This document shows, piece by piece, positions 1 to 6,131 of a DNA stretch of 8,394 bases. The notes under the pieces were generated by a model. The model had not been told where the DNA came from, did not search any database, and was given only the letters and a program-made list of their open reading frames with translations. The stretch is from the NCBI GenBank assembly GCA_029098065.1, contig JAQXNP010000199.1, forward strand, positions 1 through 8,394, in the 5' to 3' direction. This DNA comes from Clostridiales bacterium (GTDB lineage Bacteria; Bacillota; Clostridia; Oscillospirales; Oscillospiraceae). A program made the position numbers and the translations under genes. How positions within the stretch are numbered: position 1 is the first letter of the stretch; each line of letters starts with the position of its first letter.

Positions 1-9
1 CTCCACCAC

Positions 10-47
10 GTCGTCGCAAGCCACACATCGCTTGCGACGACTTTTTT
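10..47 (+). terminator. Rho-independent terminator, plus strand
   Basis: A perfect 12-bp inverted repeat (arms 10-21 and 30-41, core GTCGTCGCAAGC) encloses an 8-base loop and is followed by six T at 42-47. This is a textbook intrinsic terminator for a plus-strand transcript entering from the left edge of the window. The A/T-rich stretch after it (gacttttttcaaaaagtc, 39-56) can form a second, weaker hairpin. Confidence 0.7.
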
Positions 48-56
48 CAAAAAGTC

Positions 57-158
57 ATCGTGCGCTTATTCTGCCGTTCCCCGCTTCCGAACCGGATTCG
101 CTTCGCCGGATTCCGGTTCCAGTGAGAGGCGAGAACATCCAGAATGAAGCCGCCCGAC
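57..158. repeat. Intergenic GC-rich region with inverted repeat
   Basis: No open frame in this stretch looks like a gene. It contains an inverted repeat, GAACCGGA at 89-96 with TCCGGTTC at 112-119, and between the arms a second copy of CCGGATT (106-112, after 92-98). This could be an untranslated hairpin or a dispersed palindromic element. Nothing here shows a function. Confidence 0.35.
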
Positions 159-197
159 AAAAATGGCTCTGATTTTCAAAAATCAGAGCCATTTTTT
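159..197. terminator. Bidirectional terminator hairpin
   Basis: Bases 159-176 (core ATGGCTCTGATTTT) and 179-196 are perfect reverse complements. The stem starts with an A-run and ends with a T-run, so it can end transcription from either side. For the minus strand it closes the unit holding the nitroreductase and the CoA-transferase remnant. For the plus strand it would stop anything passing the terminator at 10-47. Confidence 0.8.
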
Positions 198-211
198 AAT
201 TTATAATAAAA

Positions 212-454
212 CAGGCAGGCACCCATGACAAAGTCCGGCTGGCCGTCGGCCCCGGAGATGCGGTGGATGCCGGTGCTCTCCGCGTTCACCTGGCCGAAGA
301 GGTCCACGTCCACCGAATTGCTGATGGAGATAAAGCTGTCCAGCCGGGGGATGATGCGGACGCCGTTGGTTTAGTCCACCGGTGCGGCCATGCACTCCGG
401 GTTGATGTCCAGGCAGCTGCAGAGCTTCCGGGTGACCGCCGCAAAGGCCCAGGT
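212..454 (-). pseudogene. Acetyl-CoA hydrolase / 4-hydroxybutyrate-type CoA-transferase remnant (C-terminal)
   Basis: Reading the minus strand in one frame gives a clear fragment of the class I acetyl-CoA hydrolase/transferase family. It contains LDINPECMAAPVD, then a stop, then [32 protein letters not shown] and [14 protein letters not shown]. The family normally reads APVDYTN here, so the TAA at 371-373 most simply replaces a Tyr codon. The usual SGTGGQ motif has decayed to SGADGQ. Only about 80 codons remain. The N-terminal half with the catalytic Glu is gone, and the 3' end stops abruptly just before the terminator at 159-197. The 5' end touches the stop codon of the nitroreductase. Family identity is fairly sure from the motifs; the exact substrate (acetate, butyrate, 4-hydroxybutyrate or succinate) cannot be told. 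Confidence 0.8.
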
Positions 455-467
455 CCGGCGGCCCCGG

Positions 468-1127
468 TCAAAAGCCGTACCACCGGGTGATGTCATCTAC
501 CGGTTCCCGGCGGCTTACCACCTGATTGGCGGGAAAGTCCCAGTCCGGGTAGCCAATGGCGATGCCATAAGCCAGCTTGGCGGAGTCGGGGAGGCCCAGC
601 AGAGACTGAAGCCCCTTTTGGAAGGTGACGGCCTGCTCCTCCACGCAGGTCCCCAAGCCGTAGACCAAGGCCGCTTGGCAGATATTCTGTGTGACGCAGC
701 CAAGGTCGAACCAGGCCGCCGTCTCCTCCAGACATTCGTCCATATAGACCAGGATCAGGGCCGGGGCATCGAAAAAGCGGTAGCCCCGCTCCGTCCACCA
801 GTTCCGCCGCTCCCGGTCTTCCCGCCCGATGCCCATGGCCGCGAAGAGTTGTTTTCCGATTTCCTTCCCCCGGCGCAGATAAGGCTCCGGATAGGTGGCC
901 TCCTGTCTGTCAGGAGGACTGCCCTCCGCCAGTGCTTTTAAGTTATGCTCCTTCAGCCGCTCCAGCATCTCCCCCGTCACCACGGCGAATTGCCAGGGCT
1001 GACTGTTATTGGCCGAAACGGCTCTTGTGCCCAACTCCAGGACCTTGCTCAGGACCTCCCGTGAGACCGGCTCAGGCCGAAAAGCCCGGATAGACCGCCG
1101 GGCAAGGATTGCCTCCATAAGTTCCAT
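468..1127 (-). CDS. Nitroreductase family protein (FMN-dependent)
   Basis: This 219-residue protein has the length and layout of the nitroreductase superfamily: soluble, usually dimeric flavoenzymes that use FMN and NAD(P)H to reduce nitro groups, quinones or other acceptors. The N-terminal RRSIRAF (residues 10-16) is the FMN-phosphate-binding signature, and NSQPW (41-45) is the second flavin-contact motif. The helix around VTQNICQAALVYGLGTC (145-161) and IGYPD (191-195) also match the family. No membrane segment or signal peptide is seen. The start is supported by AAGGAAGGGAGA about 8 bases upstream of the ATG. A loosely spaced run of Cys residues (144, 150, 161) is not a recognised cluster. 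The gene follows an unrecognised remnant and precedes a broken CoA-transferase, so it may be the only working gene of this transcript. The physiological substrate cannot be predicted. Confidence 0.9.
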   Translation of the reverse strand: MELMEAILARRSIRAFRPEPVSREVLSKVLELGTRAVSANNSQPWQFAVVTGEMLERLKEHNLKALAEGSPPDRQEATYPEPYLRRGKEIGKQLFAAMGIGREDRERRNWWTERGYRFFDAPALILVYMDECLEETAAWFDLGCVTQNICQAALVYGLGTCVEEQAVTFQKGLQSLLGLPDSAKLAYGIAIGYPDWDFPANQVVSRREPVDDITRWYGF

Positions 1128-1212
1128 TTGATGTTCTCCCTTCCTTCAAGTTTTCCCTTAATTCTTACTGTCTCATAAATCTCCGGGATGCTTGCATCAC
1201 GATACATCCGTT

Positions 1213-1440
1213 TCAGAGCACGACCTTGCATGTATCCATAGCCTCCATACCGGCAATGTGCCGCGGAAGGCCCTGGAATCCGGCAATCGATTTCCCAAAC
1301 CGGATGCCCTCCAGAAGCAGCGCGAAATGCGGGGTGAAAACAGTGGCTGCGGGGTAAATTACGTTCCGGATCGGGCTGAGATAGCCCGGTAAAGAGACCA
1401 GGAAGTTGTCTGTTCCCAGGTAAGGTCCACACCGGCATCC
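1213..1440 (-). pseudogene. Unrecognised 3' gene remnant
   Basis: Between the VWA gene and the nitroreductase lies an open minus-strand stretch of about 70 codons. Its peptide looks like real protein: GTDNFLVSLPGYLSP, NVIYPAATVFTPHFALLLEG, FGKSIAGFQGLPRHIAG, and a C-terminus ending EAMDTCKVVL before TGA at 1213-1215. Codons are biased to G or C in the third position, as in the intact neighbours. There is no convincing start codon or ribosome binding site; the frame opens directly at the stop codon of the VWA gene (1477-1479) in the same frame. The final KVVL resembles the end of medium-chain dehydrogenases/reductases, but that likeness is weak. I do not recognise the family. It is most likely the tail of a lost gene. 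Confidence 0.45.
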
Positions 1441-1476
1441 CCCTGTTTTACGTGAAATACGGCAAAACCGGGAGGA

Positions 1477-2676
1477 TCACCGCCGGGCGATCAGGGACTT
1501 CAGGCCCCGCTCCAGCCCCTCCAGGGAGAGGGGATACATGGACACCTCGCTCTGAATGCGGAGGATGGAATCCCGCCCCTTGGTCACCCCCCAGTAGCGT
1601 TCGGGGATGGGGTTGAGCCAGATGGAGTGGGAATAGCGGCTCACCAGCTTGTGCAGCCACATCAGCCCGGGGAGATCACCCGGCCGGCTGGCCCGTCCGC
1701 CGGCATAATACCGCATCTCCCAAAGGGCCATGGATGCGTCTCCTACCAGGATGAGCTTATACTCCGGGGCGTAGCGATCCAGCACCCGCTGGGTCTCCAC
1801 GCTCTGGGAATAGACGCACTCCGGGGTCTTGTAGAGGAGATGGTAGGGGCAGTTGTGGAAATAGTAGACCTGGAGATCCTTGAAGTGGTTGGCCTTGCTG
1901 GCCGCCTGGAACAGCTTGGCGCACATCTGGGCGTAGGGGGTCATGGACCCGCCGGAGTCGAAAAGGAGGAGGAGCTTGATCGCGTTCTTCCGTGGGGGCG
2001 CCATCACCAGCTCCAGCCGCCCGGCATTCTCGCTGGTCTTGGCGATGGTGCCGTCCAGGTCCAACTCCAGCTGGGCGGCGGCGTCCTGGCGGGAGGACAT
2101 CTGCCGCAGCCGGCGCAGGGCCATCTGGTACTGCCGAACCCCCACAGTGGCGTCCTCCCGGAAGTCCCGGAACTTCCGCTGGGTGGCCACCTGGATGGCG
2201 GCGTTGCGCTGTCCCTCCCCCGCTACCCGGATACCGGTGAGACTGTAGCCCGAGTGGCCCAGAGGGGAGGTCCCCCCGGTGCCGATCCACTTGGTGCCGC
2301 CGTTGTGGACATCATCCTGCTCCTGGAGCCGCCGCTCCAGGAGTTCGAAGAGCTGCTGGGGAGTCAGGTTGGTCCGCCGGTCTGCCTCATCCTTATCGTA
2401 GGGCTGCTGCTCCACCGTGTGCTCCAGATAACGCAGCAGCTCCTGGGTGATGGGATCGGTGTGCTCCAATGACTCAAAGGTGGCGGCGAAGGCTTGGTCG
2501 AAGCGGTCGTAATCGGCCTCACTTTTTACCAGCACGCACCGGCTGAGCTGATAGAAGCCCAACAGGGTGGGCTCCGCCAGCCCCAGGGAGAGCGCCTGAA
2601 GCAGCTCCAGCCACTCCTGCAAGGAAACCTTCAGTCCATTGGCGCGCAGGGCATAGAAGAAATTCAGAAAGAGCAT
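1477..2676 (-). CDS. CoxE-like VWA domain protein
   Basis: This 399-residue soluble protein has an alpha-helical N-terminal half and a C-terminal von Willebrand factor A domain beginning near residue 232. The metal-ion adhesion site is LLLLFDSGGSM (236-245), with D240 and S244 in the usual places and Gly at the middle position of the classical DxSxS motif. A second acidic loop is VGDASM (311-316). The Gly-rich GTGGTSPLGHSGY stretch (132-144) precedes a basic helical linker. This layout fits the CoxE-like VWA proteins encoded next to MoxR ATPases. Such pairs are thought to act as metal- or cofactor-insertion or complex-assembly chaperones, with the VWA protein presenting the client to the ATPase. 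The ATG lies 14 bases after the ATPase stop, behind GGTGAAGG, so the two genes are co-transcribed and probably translationally linked. No client gene is obvious nearby. Confidence 0.88.
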   Translation of the reverse strand: MLFLNFFYALRANGLKVSLQEWLELLQALSLGLAEPTLLGFYQLSRCVLVKSEADYDRFDQAFAATFESLEHTDPITQELLRYLEHTVEQQPYDKDEADRRTNLTPQQLFELLERRLQEQDDVHNGGTKWIGTGGTSPLGHSGYSLTGIRVAGEGQRNAAIQVATQRKFRDFREDATVGVRQYQMALRRLRQMSSRQDAAAQLELDLDGTIAKTSENAGRLELVMAPPRKNAIKLLLLFDSGGSMTPYAQMCAKLFQAASKANHFKDLQVYYFHNCPYHLLYKTPECVYSQSVETQRVLDRYAPEYKLILVGDASMALWEMRYYAGGRASRPGDLPGLMWLHKLVSRYSHSIWLNPIPERYWGVTKGRDSILRIQSEVSMYPLSLEGLERGLKSLIARR

Positions 2677-2690
2677 GCCTTCACCCGCTC

Positions 2691-3518
2691 TCAGCGGCGC
2701 CAGGGGGCAGTGTTGGTCTGTGGTTTGAGCTTCTCCAGATCCTCATTCTTCTTCAGCAGGACCCCGGGATAGGGCAGCTCCCCGGTGAGGGCGGCGGGGT
2801 CGATCCCCCCCAGCACCAGGGCCCGGATCCAGTCCAGCAGCTCTGAGGTGCTGGGCTTCTTCTGCAGGTCGGGCAGCTCCCGGGTCATGTAGAAAGCGGC
2901 CAGAGCCTGGCGGAGGAGCTGGCCGTCCAGATCGGGGAAGTGGGCCTTGACAATGCGGCCCATCTCCTCGGCCTCGGGGAAGGCGATGTAGTGGAAGATG
3001 CACCGGCGGAGGAACGCGTCGGGCAGTTCCTTCTCTGCGTTGGAGGTGATGACCACGATGGGACGGTGCTTGGCCTTGATCGTCTCCCGGGTCTCGTGGA
3101 TATAGAACTCCATCTGATCCAGCTCCCAGAGGAGATCGTTGGGGAACTCCAGGTCCGCCTTATCGATCTCGTCAATGAGGAGGATGCACTGTTCCTCGCT
3201 GGTGAAGGCCTCTCCCAGCTTGCCCAGCTTGATATACCTGGCGATGTCGTCCACTCCGGCCACGCCGAACTGGCTGTCGTAGAGCCGTTGGACCGCGTCA
3301 TAAACGTAGAGGCCGTCCTGGGCCTTGGTGGTGGATTTTATGTTCCAGATATAGAGTTTTTTGCCCAGTGCCTCGCTGATGGCATGGGCCAGCATGGTCT
3401 TGCCGGTGCCCGGCTCCCCCTTGATGAGCAGGGGCTTTTCCAATGCGATGGCCACGTTCACTGTGCGGGCCAGATCCTCAGAGACGATGTAACCATTGCT
3501 GCCTTTGAATTGCTCCAT
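2691..3518 (-). CDS. MoxR family AAA+ ATPase
   Basis: This 275-residue ATPase has a Walker A motif GEPGTGKT (34-41), Walker B ILLIDEID (112-119), sensor 1 ITSN (157-160), and an arginine-finger region PDAFLRRC (166-173). This is the order and spacing of MoxR-type AAA+ proteins, which form hexameric rings and remodel or activate partner proteins together with a VWA protein. The partner is encoded directly downstream. The start follows AAAGGAGG; the spacing of 12 bases to ATG is a little long, and no alternative in-frame start is better. No transmembrane segment is present. Transcription probably starts at the promoter at 3577-3605. Family assignment is secure; the target of the pair is unknown. 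Confidence 0.93.
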   Translation of the reverse strand: MEQFKGSNGYIVSEDLARTVNVAIALEKPLLIKGEPGTGKTMLAHAISEALGKKLYIWNIKSTTKAQDGLYVYDAVQRLYDSQFGVAGVDDIARYIKLGKLGEAFTSEEQCILLIDEIDKADLEFPNDLLWELDQMEFYIHETRETIKAKHRPIVVITSNAEKELPDAFLRRCIFHYIAFPEAEEMGRIVKAHFPDLDGQLLRQALAAFYMTRELPDLQKKPSTSELLDWIRALVLGGIDPAALTGELPYPGVLLKKNEDLEKLKPQTNTAPWRR

Positions 3519-3576
3519 GGGATATTGTTTCCTCCTTTGTCTGTGGGACGGGAGCCGCCCCGGGGCTCGTGGGGCA

Positions 3577-3605
3577 ATGGTATCATAAAATACATTTTAT
3601 GGCAA
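3577..3605 (-). promoter_or_regulatory. Sigma-A-type promoter of the moxR-VWA operon
   Basis: On the minus strand a -35 box TTGCCA (3600-3605) is separated by exactly 17 bases from a -10 box TACCAT (3577-3582). The boxes match the consensus at 5 of 6 and 4 of 6 positions. The promoter sits between the terminator of the CoA-transferase gene and the moxR start, which makes moxR-VWA its own transcription unit with a leader of about 50 bases. Confidence 0.65.
3584..3601. promoter_or_regulatory. Palindromic operator-like site inside the promoter
   Basis: CATAAAATACATTTTATG is an inverted repeat with perfect 8-bp arms and a 2-base centre. It fills the spacer between the -35 and -10 boxes and slightly overlaps the -35 box. 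A dimeric regulator bound here would block RNA polymerase. The AT-rich palindrome stands out in a GC-rich region, although spacers are often AT-rich. The binding protein is not encoded in the window and I cannot assign it to a known regulator box. Confidence 0.5.
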
Positions 3606-3610
3606 TGCCC

Positions 3611-3648
3611 AAAAAAGCGGCGGGGTGTGCACTTGAGCACACCCCGCC
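3611..3648 (-). terminator. Rho-independent terminator after the CoA-transferase gene
   Basis: On the minus strand a 12-bp perfect GC-rich stem (arm GGCGGGGTGTGC, 3637-3648 pairing with 3619-3630) has a 6-base loop and is followed by GC and six T (3611-3616). It lies about 30 bases after the stop of the CaiB-type gene and just upstream of the moxR promoter, so it separates the two operons. Confidence 0.9.
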
Positions 3649-3679
3649 TTGGATGTGGTGGTTTTGCCGGAGGGGGACT

Positions 3680-4873
3680 TCAGATGACGCCCTCGGCCTT
3701 GAGCTGGGCCTCCTGCTCGGGTGTGAGGCCGAAGACCTCCCGATTGTGCTGCCCGAGGGTGGGAGCGGGCGTGAACACGCCGCCCGGCGTCTCGGAAAGT
3801 TTGGCCACCACGCCCTGGACAGGCATATCGCCCAGCAGAGGATGGGGGGCGGGCGTGTGAACCAGCATCTCCCGGGCCTTGATGTGAGGATGCTCAATGG
3901 CCTCCTTCATGTTCAGCACGGGGCCGCAGGGAATGGCCTCCTCCGCCATCATCTTCTCCAGCTCAGCCTTGGTGTAATCCTTGACCCAGTCCCGGATCAG
4001 GTTCTGGAGGTCAGGCTGATAGTTCTTGCACCGCAGGTCGTTGGTAGCGTAGCGGGGGTCCTCCAGGAGCTCGGGCTTCCCGATGAGGTTGCAGAACTTC
4101 TCCCACAGCCGCTCGTTGCCCACGCCCAGGGCGACGAAGCCGTCCTTACAGGCATAGATGTCGAAGGGGCAGATGGAGGGGTCCACATTACCATTGCGCT
4201 GGGGGATGATGCCGTGGAGCACATAATGGGGGATGGCGTTCTCCAGCAGGGAGAAGATGGTGTCCACCATGGCCACGTCCACCAACTGCCCCTGGCCGGT
4301 TTTCTCCCGGTGGTAGAGGGCCTCCATGGCGCCCACGAACTGATAGATGCCGGAGACATGGTCGGCCACGGAGGGGCCCACCTTCACGGGGGCGCTCTCA
4401 GGGAACCCGGTGAGGTTTACCATGCCGCCCATGGACTGGGCCACGATGTCGTAGCAGGGCCGGTCTCCGATGGGACTGGTCTGACCGAAGCCGGAGCCGG
4501 AAACGTAGATGATCCTGGGATTAATCTTCTTGATGGTCTCGTAATCCACCTTCAGCTTCTTGGTGACGCCGCCTTTAAAGTTTTCACACAAGAAGTCCGC
4601 GTCCTTGACCAGCTCATAGAGCATCTGCAGACCCTTTTCGCTCTTGAGGTTCAAGGTGACGCCCTTTTTGTTGCGGTTGTAGTTGGCGAAGAAGCCGCTC
4701 TCGCCGGTCTTCTCGTCCAGGGGCCCCCAGGTGCGGCACTGTTCGCCATCGGTGGGCTCCACCTTGATGACCTCGGCGCCATAATCGCCGAAGAACATGG
4801 TGCAGAAGGGCCCGCTGAGGGCAGTGGTCAGGTCGACCACCTTCAAGCCCTCCAAAGGTCTGTTTTTCGTCAC
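3680..4873 (-). CDS. Class III CoA-transferase (CaiB/BaiF family)
   Basis: About 397 residues from the preferred GTG start, the usual length for this family, which moves CoA between carboxylic acids through an aspartyl-CoA anhydride. The N-terminus carries the typical PLEGLKVVDLTTALSGP, followed by GDYGAEVIKVEP and NYNRNKKGVTLNLKSEKG. The candidate catalytic Asp sits in VGPSVADHVSG (residue 171 from the GTG). Further family signatures are EKTGQGQLVDVAM and the C-terminal AIPCGPV. An ATG at 4894 would add MIGRIPT, but those codons are the ribosome binding site itself (GGGAGGA at 4882-4888, 8 bases before GTG), so GTG at 4873 is the likelier start. It is 45 bases downstream of the hotdog gene with no promoter or terminator between, so it belongs to the same operon. 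The acid it activates cannot be read from the sequence; a beta-amino or beta-hydroxy acid would fit its neighbour. Confidence 0.92.
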   Translation of the reverse strand: MTKNRPLEGLKVVDLTTALSGPFCTMFFGDYGAEVIKVEPTDGEQCRTWGPLDEKTGESGFFANYNRNKKGVTLNLKSEKGLQMLYELVKDADFLCENFKGGVTKKLKVDYETIKKINPRIIYVSGSGFGQTSPIGDRPCYDIVAQSMGGMVNLTGFPESAPVKVGPSVADHVSGIYQFVGAMEALYHREKTGQGQLVDVAMVDTIFSLLENAIPHYVLHGIIPQRNGNVDPSICPFDIYACKDGFVALGVGNERLWEKFCNLIGKPELLEDPRYATNDLRCKNYQPDLQNLIRDWVKDYTKAELEKMMAEEAIPCGPVLNMKEAIEHPHIKAREMLVHTPAPHPLLGDMPVQGVVAKLSETPGGVFTPAPTLGQHNREVFGLTPEQEAQLKAEGVI

Positions 4874-4881
4874 GGTTGGTA

Positions 4882-4888
4882 TCCTCCC
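4882..4888 (-). promoter_or_regulatory. Ribosome binding site deciding the GTG start
   Basis: GGGAGGA on the minus strand lies 8 bases before the GTG at 4873. The upstream in-frame ATG at 4892-4894 would have to be translated through this site and has no comparable site of its own, so the GTG is favoured. Confidence 0.75.
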
Positions 4889-4918
4889 TATCATCCGGTA
4901 AGTGTGAACGAAGTCCGA

Positions 4919-5287
4919 TCAGTAGGTCTCATAGATAAACTGCGTGACCGTGCACAGAGGGGGATCGGGCAGCACGTCGATGGAGCTGGGGTAGGGGGGA
5001 TTCTCAGGCACATCAATGATCTTGTAGGCACGAACCTCGATGAGCGCCTTATTGCCCTCCTGCTTTTTCACCCGGGCGATGTACTCCATGTAGTCACCGG
5101 CAAACAGAGGCACGTACAGGCGGACCTTCCTGACCTCGATACAGTGGCCGGTGTTGCCGAAGACCTTGGCCATGAGGCGGTTTGCACAGTCGTTCATCAG
5201 GGTGATGGAGCGGGCGCCGTTGACCACGCCGCCGCCGTAAAACACGTCCCGGTCGGACATTCTATAACGCATTGTGATAGTTTCCAT
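4919..5287 (-). CDS. Hotdog-fold acyl-CoA ammonia-lyase-like protein
   Basis: This 122-residue soluble protein resembles the small hotdog-fold enzymes beta-alanyl-CoA ammonia-lyase and 3-aminobutyryl-CoA ammonia-lyase, which remove ammonia from beta-aminoacyl-CoA to give an enoyl-CoA in amino-acid fermentation. Family-like features are MRYRMSDRDVFYGGGVVNGA (residues 6-25), where characterised members have a Tyr followed by Gly-Asn and then Gly-Ala, and VPLFAGDYMEY (59-69), the usual AP-VY-GD-E block. The Asn of the first block is Gly here, so activity or substrate may differ. The protein is slightly shorter than known members. The start is well supported by AAAGGAGA 9 bases before ATG. The CaiB-type gene follows 45 bases downstream; together they could activate and then deaminate or hydrate an acid. 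A general thioesterase or MaoC-like role is the alternative. A possible -10 box TACAAT (5323-5328) lies upstream without a good -35 box. Confidence 0.7.
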   Translation of the reverse strand: METITMRYRMSDRDVFYGGGVVNGARSITLMNDCANRLMAKVFGNTGHCIEVRKVRLYVPLFAGDYMEYIARVKKQEGNKALIEVRAYKIIDVPENPPYPSSIDVLPDPPLCTVTQFIYETY

Positions 5288-5578
5288 GGTAGTTATCTCC
5301 TTTCTTATTCAGCGGCTTATGGATTGTAATACCTCGATCTTGCAATTCTTTGACGATTGCGCCGCTCCCCAAGCCTGTCCCTGCCTGTCCTTACTAACCT
5401 ATCTAATTCTTGTCGCCCCGTTGGAGCCTGTCAAACAAGCTGTTGAAATTGGGCCTATCCATCTTTGTACCTGTATCTCCTGCACACCCGCAGCTCTCAA
5501 CAAATGCTCCTGATCCTCCAAACTGTTTCCTCTTATGGCCTGCCTTGTCATGGAAACTCGCGCATACCCATAAAGCAT
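5288..5578 (-). pseudogene. Serine recombinase (resolvase/invertase) remnant
   Basis: From ATG at 5578, behind an AGGAGG 9 bases away, the minus strand reads MLYGYARVS, the N-terminus of serine recombinases with the nucleophile Ser9, followed by GNSLEDQEHLLRAAGVQEI. The frame then changes near 5474, and TGTKMDRPNFNSLFDRLQ continues the catalytic domain until a stop at 5403-5405. A third piece, AIVKELQDRGITIH, continues in another register and runs to the ATG of the hotdog gene. The residues normally linking the first two pieces are missing, as are the region with the catalytic Arg residues and the DNA-binding part. The gene is therefore dead and shortened to about 95 codons. It marks a past mobile element or phage integration site at the border between the metabolic region and the prophage remnant. 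Confidence 0.8.
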
Positions 5579-5608
5579 TATTTTGTGCCTCCTTTTTGGC
5601 CATAACTA

Positions 5609-6131
5609 ATGACCATTGATTTTATTGCTCTAAAGGTTGCTTTGCGGCCACAGCCATTTGTGTTCTGGAAGCCGATCGAGTGCAGTCATCTGCTGTTTGG
5701 AAACGGGTACGCCTACATCCACTGTGAACGCGATCTGCGGCCATCAAAGCTGATCTGGCTGTCTCCGGACTGTGTGGAACCCTATCTGTCAGAGATCGGA
5801 CAGCTCCTATATCGGTTTTTCATCCCAGCAATAGGAAATGCTGCCTGCCGGACTCCATGAGCGTGCTGCACTACAGGGGTTATACGGAGGACAGCATCCA
5901 CGGGATCAGCGTCCTGCATCACGCCCGGAACACCTTGGAGGCGGCGGTCACCAGAGAGACCTATGACAAGACAGTCTACCAAAATGGCGGAATCCACTCC
6001 GGGATGCTGGAGACAAATTCCGATCCGCACGGCTGCGCCAACGGCCCGGCCGGGAAACTCCTCAAACGGTAGGATGGTCCAAAAAAGATGTCATCCGGAG
6101 TGAATGGGAACGGGTACACAGCGGAGCCGCT
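5609..6131 (+). pseudogene. Phage portal protein remnant (HK97-like), frameshifted
   Basis: The middle part of an HK97-family portal protein, the dodecameric ring through which DNA enters the capsid, is spread over three frames. Frame one (from 5609) has LRPQPFVFWKPIECSHLLFG and GNGYAYIHCERD, then WLSPDCVEPYLSE. At a T-run near 5815-5822 the frame changes and CCLPDSMSVLHYRGYTED, ISVLHHARNTLEAAV and YQNGGIHSGMLET follow until a stop at 6070-6072. A third frame then gives WSKKDVIRSEWERVHSGA, the next conserved portal helix. The N-terminal quarter and everything after the helix are missing. The ATG at 5609 is not the natural start, since the peptide begins inside the domain. After the helix the reading passes straight into protease-like sequence. 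Confidence 0.75.

Noticed and set aside
390..941. A 183-codon plus-strand frame opposite the nitroreductase
   Set aside because: The minus-strand frame has the FMN-binding motifs and a proper ribosome binding site; this one has neither.
1187..1198. Short palindrome GATGCTTGCATC upstream of the nitroreductase
   Set aside because: Five-base arms are common by chance and no promoter boxes could be placed around it.
1627..2472. A 281-codon plus-strand open frame opposite the VWA gene
   Set aside because: Its low-complexity Leu/Gly/Val/His composition mirrors the minus-strand codons of a well-supported gene.
2940..3860. A 306-codon plus-strand open frame opposite the MoxR gene
   Set aside because: It overlaps the ATPase with its Walker motifs, the promoter and the terminator on the other strand, and has no domain-like sequence of its own.
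3569..5329. A 586-codon plus-strand open frame opposite the CaiB-type and hotdog genes
   Set aside because: It is antisense to two well-supported genes with conserved motifs and clear ribosome binding sites. The peptide is rich in His, Gly, Leu and Val without a recognisable domain, as expected from the complement of GC-rich codons.
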